Shown piece by piece: positions 58,454 to 64,000 of a stretch of 64,000 bases of DNA. The notes beneath the pieces were generated by a model that was not told where the DNA came from, did not search any database, and saw nothing but the letters and a program-made list of their open reading frames with translations. Origin of the DNA: Rhynchospora pubera (taxonomy: Eukaryota; Streptophyta; Magnoliopsida; Poales; Cyperaceae); assembly GCA_028095005.1 (NCBI GenBank), contig CM051460.1:80369676-80433675 (forward strand). The letters are read 5' to 3'. Positions within the stretch are counted from its first letter, which is position 1; every line of letters starts with the position of its first letter. Position numbers and translations under genes: made by a program.

Positions 58454-61400
58454 TCATCTCGCTGAAGGACCTGGAGTAGGACCACCCATGTAAGCCATCT
58501 CAAAAGCACTATTCTGACTAACATCACTTACAAAATTGTCATTCCTTGAATAATTATGTGGATAAGTATTAGTGGTGCTCCCACTACGGGTCCCCTCTGT
58601 AGAGATCTCTAGGTCTAGGCTTTCCTTGAGTTCCATGACAACAAGAGTCATAGTCGGCCTATTAGCAGAACTGTTCTCAGTACACTTGCGCGCCAGATCC
58701 GTAACCTTCCAAACAGAGTTTATGTCATACTGGCCATACATTCTCGGGTCAATTATGCTTTCTATTTCTCCTCTAGATAGCCTTTGACTCACCCAGTTTG
58801 TCACATGACCGCCTTCTGGACCCCCAATAATTGGAGGCTGGCCTGTGATGATCTCGAGGAGGACAACTCCAAAGCTGAACACGTCACTCTTTTCACTAAG
58901 CTGGTATGAAGAATAGTACCTGAGAGTGCACCTCTTATATCACGGCTTGTACATGGGATTCTATAGTTTTAATATTTTTATGAAAAAGTCCATATTATTC
59001 ATGTAGCCAACCGAAAACAATTTTGTTCAGGTAGTACTACAAAACTTTAATCTATATTTGGGTTAGCTCAGTGGTTAATTGCGTACGTGATTAAAATTTG
59101 GTGGGCAACCACTACAGTTAATTCATGGGTAAACAGGTCTTCTAGGACTAAAATCAAAACAATTACACTGATCATGTAGTGCAAAGTAAAAGAAAAACGA
59201 AATAATTTAAAAAAAAATGTCTTACTCAGGATCCAGATAGCCTGGGGTGCCCCCTATTGCTGTTGATTATGTAGTGGAAAGTAAAAGCAAAACGAAATAA
59301 TTTTAAAAAAAATGTCTTACTCAGGATCCAGATAGCCTGGGGTGCCCACTATTGCTGTCGAAACGTGACTACTTACATCATTATTGAATGCTCTGGAGAG
59401 CCCAAAATCAGCTATCTTTGCCTCGAGATTCGCATTTAAAAGAATGTTACTGGTCTTCACATCTCTATGGATTAGTGGTGGATTGCATGCCTTATGTAAA
59501 TACTCCAACCCTAGATTAAATTTGTATAAATTAGTAAACTAAAAGAAAATACTATTGATATGTCCAAATCTTTTATTATAATTTATGGCTGCTGTTGTCG
59601 GAGTGTCTTTATATTTTAGTCAGGTTTTCCAAACAGGCATAAGCAGAGAAGACAAAGTCAGGTATTGCTACAATTAATAACAATATTGCAATTCTAACGT
59701 GCTTTTCTAGGTTGATGTAATTTACTTTTATTCTTGATATTTGGTGCTTCTTTTTAACAACTGATAGTAACTCTACAGATAGTTGTGCAAGTATTCTAGA
59801 TTGTCAAAAGTTTTTGTACCAAGTGCAGATTCATATGCAATTCGAATACGTTGTTTCCAAGTCGGAGGTCTGGCATTATCTGCAATTGACAAATTAAAAG
59901 AATCTTAAAAGTAAATCCTAACTAAATAATAGACTTATTAGTCCTAGTGTTGAAAAACAAGAACATTTGCATAAAAAGTGGTAAATACTTGTGAGCTTAT
60001 CTTGCAGAGTTCCTTCCTGCATGTACTCGTATACAAGGGCCATGCAATCTCCATCCATGCAATAGCCAATTAAGGACACCAAATTCTTGTGATGGACTCT
60101 GGTCAAATTTTGAGCCTGGAAACAAAGGGAATCTTCAGATCTTAATTAATAAGGTTGTCTTGTTAGCCTCATTATTGACGCCTAAATCTTTTTCAAAAGA
60201 AAAACTGTATTAATAAGAATTACCAACATTAACCTCTTGGTTCTGCAAACAGCAGGTACGAATGTGTAAGATAAGTGGTTACCTCAGCCAAGAACTCTTT
60301 TACTCCTTGTGATGATGAGTGAGACCGCCTTTTCACTGCAACTTGAGTTCCATTCTCAAGAGCACCCACATACACACTTCCAAATCCCCCAGTGCCGATA
60401 TTGATTTGGAACTTATTAGTAATTCTTATCAGATCATTGTAACTGAATCGGCGGTTCTCGAAATCCCACATTCTTTCTCTTGCTTCATATGGGTTAGATA
60501 CATTTGCATTATTTTGGCCAGTGTTATTAACTTGAGCGATTGGTTCTGGATTGTTTGCATAGTTGTGCACCTGATTATCTGCTTGAGGGATGGTTCTGTT
60601 GTTGTTATTTGGTTTTGGTGTGGTTAATTTTTTGCCTGTAAGATGACATAATCTGAGAAATGTCTTTTCTATCCTTTATTGCAAAGAGCAGTATTTTATT
60701 AGAATAAAATCACTAATGAGGTCTTGATGGAAAATAGTTAATTAATAAATTTTTGATGAAATATAGAGAAATGATCTTTGTGTTTATACTGAAGATACAC
60801 CTGAGCAGGCATTTCCTAAGTAATAAGATTGATAAGAATTCGAGTTGGCCTAGTATGGCCAGTTCTAAACTGCACTGCACAACTAAACTGTCGTCTTATG
60901 TTTAGAATGATAGGAGGATGTTAGAGGCCTTAACGCTTAATAATTAACCCCTTCATCTGAAATTACTATCTAAAGGACAGCAATTTTCTTTATCTAAAAT
61001 GTAAAAAAAAAAAACAGAGAAATGGTTTAACTTACTTTTGCGCCTTTTCAAGCACACAACTGTCATAATGGCTGCTGCAATGAGAAGTAGTACAACAACA
61101 CCAGCGACTGCAATAATAACTACTGGGCTTTTCTTCTTATTGTTGTTGTTTGATGGTGAAGTGGGTGGTGCACCTCCAAACCTAAGTGGCAAAAAAAGAA
61201 ATTGAGAAAGCAGAGTAGAAGTTTAGAGAGCTCACTTCCAGGTTAGCCATTTAAGTAGAATGCATCAAGCAAAAACCTTTTTTACTCCGGGAATTATGCA
61301 AATAATTTTACTGCTAATGGATTACTTTTTTTCCTGCACTTCTGAATTCAGTTTTTCTGCCACATGATTTATCATGAGCCTACACTACATTTATGGGCTA

Positions 61401-62822
61401 ATATAATCCCCCAATTTGTGATAAAAAGGACAAAAGAGGTGTCTCTTCAATCTGTTTGTTTGCGTACTATGGATGAGCAGAAATACAAAAAAAGGATATC
61501 ATGGAAGGAAGCCTGATTATGGATTACTGCCTCCTGGTTCAGCCAATCAAAATGAGATCTGCTAAGAATTTCTCTGTATTGTTTTTTTGGGAAACTGTAA
61601 GAACATCTATGCCACAACTACGCAATGTATACAGATGTAGAATTACTCTGTGAGATTTACGAGATGTGGAGACGGTAAAGCTAAATGTTGGAATGGGGTT
61701 CTTATAAACAAAATGGGTGTAATCTACCCTATTGTAACTTGTTATTAGGCTGCAGTAATCTTTTCTCCACACCCTAGCCGATAAAAATCTCTACTGATTA
61801 TCTTATAGTGGTATAGATGTAATTTGGACCATTTATATATAGGAACTTATAAAGCTGGCAGATTATTATTGTTCTCTTGTTCAGATAAATTTTTAGATTA
61901 TTGGTGTAATTAATTATAATGTCGTCTGCACTTGTTTGACTTCAATGCATGTTTTTGTTAGTTTTATGTCTGAAATGAGCAGAAATTAATTTGAACTCTA
62001 CTATAACTAAAACTGTAGGTCTATCTTTTTGCTGCATATCAAAAAATTTACAACCAATAAAACATACCTAAAGGTTAGTATCCCGTCCTGATTTCTTTTC
62101 TGAAGACCAGAAGGGAGGGTGGTTGAAATCTTGTTGTTACCAGTTACGTCTCTGAAAGTACCATAAAATAATTATCCATTTTGTCTTGTTACTTTTCTTG
62201 AAGAAAATAATGGTTGATTTGAAAACCTACAGGTATGTAAGAGCAGATAATTGATCTAGAGAAGTAGGAAGATCTCCTGATAAGTCATTATATGATAAGT
62301 CCCTGAAAAGAAGTTGTAGCAAACAGCACAAAACTAGTTAATATGTGAACCTGGAACAGCAGTTTGTAAAAGTTGAGAACATGGAACAACGGATTGCAAA
62401 CGTACATATTTAATCTCAACAACTTGATTTTTCTATCAACTGTAGTGCAGAAGATTTATTTGAGGTATAAACTATAAAGCATCATTAATCTCAACAACTT
62501 GATTTTTCTTTAAGGAACTCACAATGACTTGAGACTGCTTAAATTTCCAAAAGTAGATACTATTGCTCCAGTCAGTCCAGCAGATGATAAGTTCCTGCAA
62601 AAAACAAACTTGTAGCAGACAGAGTTTTGTAGTTTCTCTTTGCCAGCAAGTTAAATGGATGAAGACATCGATGTACTACTCACAATGATGTGATCCTTGG
62701 AATATTGTTGGAATCAGAGGTGCAGGTGACACCAGTCCAGGAGTATTCTGTAGGAACACAAGGATCTCCGCTCCAGCCTTTGTTTACTTTGTAGTTTTCC
62801 TTAATTTTATTCATGGCAGTAA
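58454..62822 (-). CDS. Malectin-like LRR receptor kinase, copy 2, 5' part outside the window
   Basis: Exons 4-13 visible: 62822-62684, 62594-62523, 62302-62231, 62151-62068, 61181-61036, 60635-60283, 60115-59989, 59879-59820, 59510-59321, 58919-58454. All borders are GT-AG and phases match copy 1. Signal peptide and malectin-like exons must lie beyond 64000. LRR units are in exons 4-6. Exon 8 carries the membrane span (VVIIAVAGVVVLLLIAAAIM) plus 11 Pro/Ser/Asn-rich residues absent from copy 1. Kinase: IGTGGFGSV loop, VAVK lysine, HRDVKTSN, DFGLSRAF, GTPGYLDPE, and a regular LLEIITGQ in subdomain IX. Exon 11 has ARPPTW where copy 1 has ARLLTW. A 95-bp duplication sits at the exon 12 donor. An apparently functional RD kinase; ligand unknown. 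Confidence 0.93.
59170..59359 (-). repeat. 95-bp tandem duplication at the exon 12 end of RLK copy 2
   Basis: Unit 1 59170-59264 and unit 2 59265-59359 are near copies. Each includes the 3' end of kinase exon 12 (GTPGYLDPE coding sequence) and the splice donor CTGAGTAAGAC. The donor at the 59320/59321 border keeps the reading frame. The second donor near 59226 sits in what is now intron. Confidence 0.85.
61182..62067. other. RLK copy 2 intron 7
   Basis: 886 bp, without the insertions found in copy 1. Serves as the empty-site reference for the elements at 4740-5583, 5843-8050 and 8099-8502. Nothing else recognised. Confidence 0.7.
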
Positions 62823-63353
62823 CTGCAATTGAAGGTTTTCATATAAATCATGGATTGATTAAAAAACAATTTATTAGGCATGTTTAATATCTTTTATAAA
62901 TATTTTTCTCTTCTGAATAAAGGAAGCTGCGCTCAAGTTTGAAACTATGACATTACAATTGCATGCAAAAGAGGTGGAAACAATAAGTGGAATATGAGAA
63001 GACAATAATACAAATGGTTAATTAATAGATGAAAATTTTCTTTATCGTTACTTGAAGAAAACCTATAATTAATACTTTTGGAAAAGAAAAATAGTGAAAA
63101 AGTAAAAGACTTCCTAGTGCAAATGTTATGTGTTTCCATCAGACTACCTATAATTGAAAACTAATCATAGTTTTTGTTGGAAATTCAAACTTAATTAGTA
63201 TGGTCAGAAGAGTAAATTATGTATGTAATTTTAAGAAACTTTTTGTGGCTTGAAATCTGGAAAAGTCCGTGACAATTATATAACACAAGAAAAGGAGAGC
63301 ATACTTTAAATATTTCATATACATCTCCAGTTCTCCACTAAAATATTGTCTCC
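62823..63353. other. RLK copy 2 intron 3, proximal part
   Basis: A+T-rich, aligns in patches with copy 1 intron 3 (9883-10283). No gene seen. The intron is longer than in copy 1 because of the MITE that follows. Confidence 0.5.
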
Positions 63354-63356
63354 ACG

Positions 63357-63811
63357 CACTATAAAAAAGATGGTTTTTACATAGATTTTTATTGCTAGAC
63401 TTTTTTATTTATATTGGACATTGATCTATTGCTAGATTTATTTTTTTTATTGCTAGATTCAATTGATGTACTAAATCTAGAATTTTTTTAGCAAGACACA
63501 ATTTTCTATTAATATCACCTTAAAAATCTAGCAATTTATTTTTGCTAGACTTTTCTAATCTTGTAATATCTAGTGTAGCAATTTAAAAAAGTCTAGCAAT
63601 TTATTGTTGCTACATTAGATATTACAAGATTCGAAAAGTCTATCAAAAATAACTTGCTAGATTTTTAAGGAGCTATTGATAGAAAATTGAGTCTCGCTAA
63701 AAAAATTGCTAGATTTAATGCATCAAATAAATCTAGCAATAGAACAATAATCAACATAAATAAAAAAAGTCTAGCTATGAAGTCTATGTAAAGACCATCT
63801 TTTTTGTAGTG
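63357..63811. mobile_element. 455-bp CACTA-type MITE, copy 2
   Basis: Target duplication ACG (63354-63356, 63812-63814). Nearly identical to 3037-3491 over its full 455 bp. Located in RLK copy 2 intron 3, not in the intron occupied in copy 1, so the two are independent insertions of one young family. Confidence 0.88.
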
Positions 63812-63814
63812 ACG

Positions 63815-64000
63815 ATAAGAAAAAGACCCTCACGATTGGGAACTAACAAAAGGAAACGAGTAATGCTTGAGTCAAATATTGTGTTTGCTACTTAAGTCCA
63901 TCAAACGCAATCGGATACCAATTTTCGAGATTACAACGTCTTATCCAAATCACTCAATTTGTTCTTCATGATCTCGTTGGAGATCAAATTTCACAATTTT
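63815..64000. other. Window edge, possible start of another Mutator-type MITE
   Basis: 63925-64000 (TTTTCGAGATTACAACG, then TCTCGTTGGAGATCAAATTT) resembles the arms of the MITEs at 7426 and 8099 (TTTTTGAGATTCTAACAG, TCTCATTGGAGACCAAATTT). The other end lies outside the window. Confidence 0.35.

Noticed and set aside
59060..59125. tRNA-like A box (TAGCTCAGTGG) in an RLK copy 2 intron
   Set aside because: No B box (GGTTCGANTCC-like) follows and no cloverleaf can be drawn. The stretch aligns with ordinary intron sequence in copy 1 (about 2020-2090).

Overview
The window is nuclear DNA of a flowering plant. Genes are split by many GT-AG introns, the DNA between them is A+T-rich, and most of it is nested transposable elements. 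The species cannot be read from the sequence. No prokaryotic, organellar or CRISPR features were seen.

Host genes: two tandem minus-strand copies of a receptor-like kinase with an extracellular malectin-like domain, short leucine-rich repeats, one membrane span and a cytoplasmic kinase (LRR-RLK subfamily I, the SIF/IOS1-like group). Copy 1 (1420-27564) can be assembled completely from 13 exons into an uninterrupted frame of 926 codons. Copy 2 (58454 to beyond 64000) is visible from exon 4 to the stop codon. About 1.1-1.3 kb of 3' flank was duplicated with each copy.

Layout: 1-1419, 3' flank of copy 1. 1420-11685, exons 13 to 2, with a 455-bp CACTA-type MITE (3037-3491) and an intron 7 swollen by two hAT-like elements and two Mutator-type MITEs (4740-8502). 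11686-27467, a 15.8-kb intron 1 holding a hAT-like MITE, a chimeric CACTA element with two genes (14174-19094), a deleted copia element (19602-20809), and a second CACTA in opposite orientation carrying transposase and Ulp1-like protease remnants (21439-26156). 27468-27620, exon 1 and promoter. 27.7-37.2 kb, intergenic: a small retroposon, nested Mutator-like elements (about 28993-32762), and a possible minus-strand spliced transcript. 37241-56456, a large non-coding LTR retrotransposon on the minus strand (LARD-like), whose right LTR is broken by a Ty1/copia insertion (about 45072-55359). 56462-64000, flank and 3' two thirds of RLK copy 2, with a LINE-type fragment and a second copy of the 455-bp MITE.

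The kinase pair probably acts at the plasma membrane in perception or signalling; this is inferred from family membership. Everything else is mobile DNA. Most insertions could be delimited by target-site duplications, and aligning the two kinase copies shows which insertions came after the duplication. The most unusual object is the 14174-19094 CACTA: it looks like two head-to-tail units fused together, each carrying its own DUF4283-like gene and no transposase.
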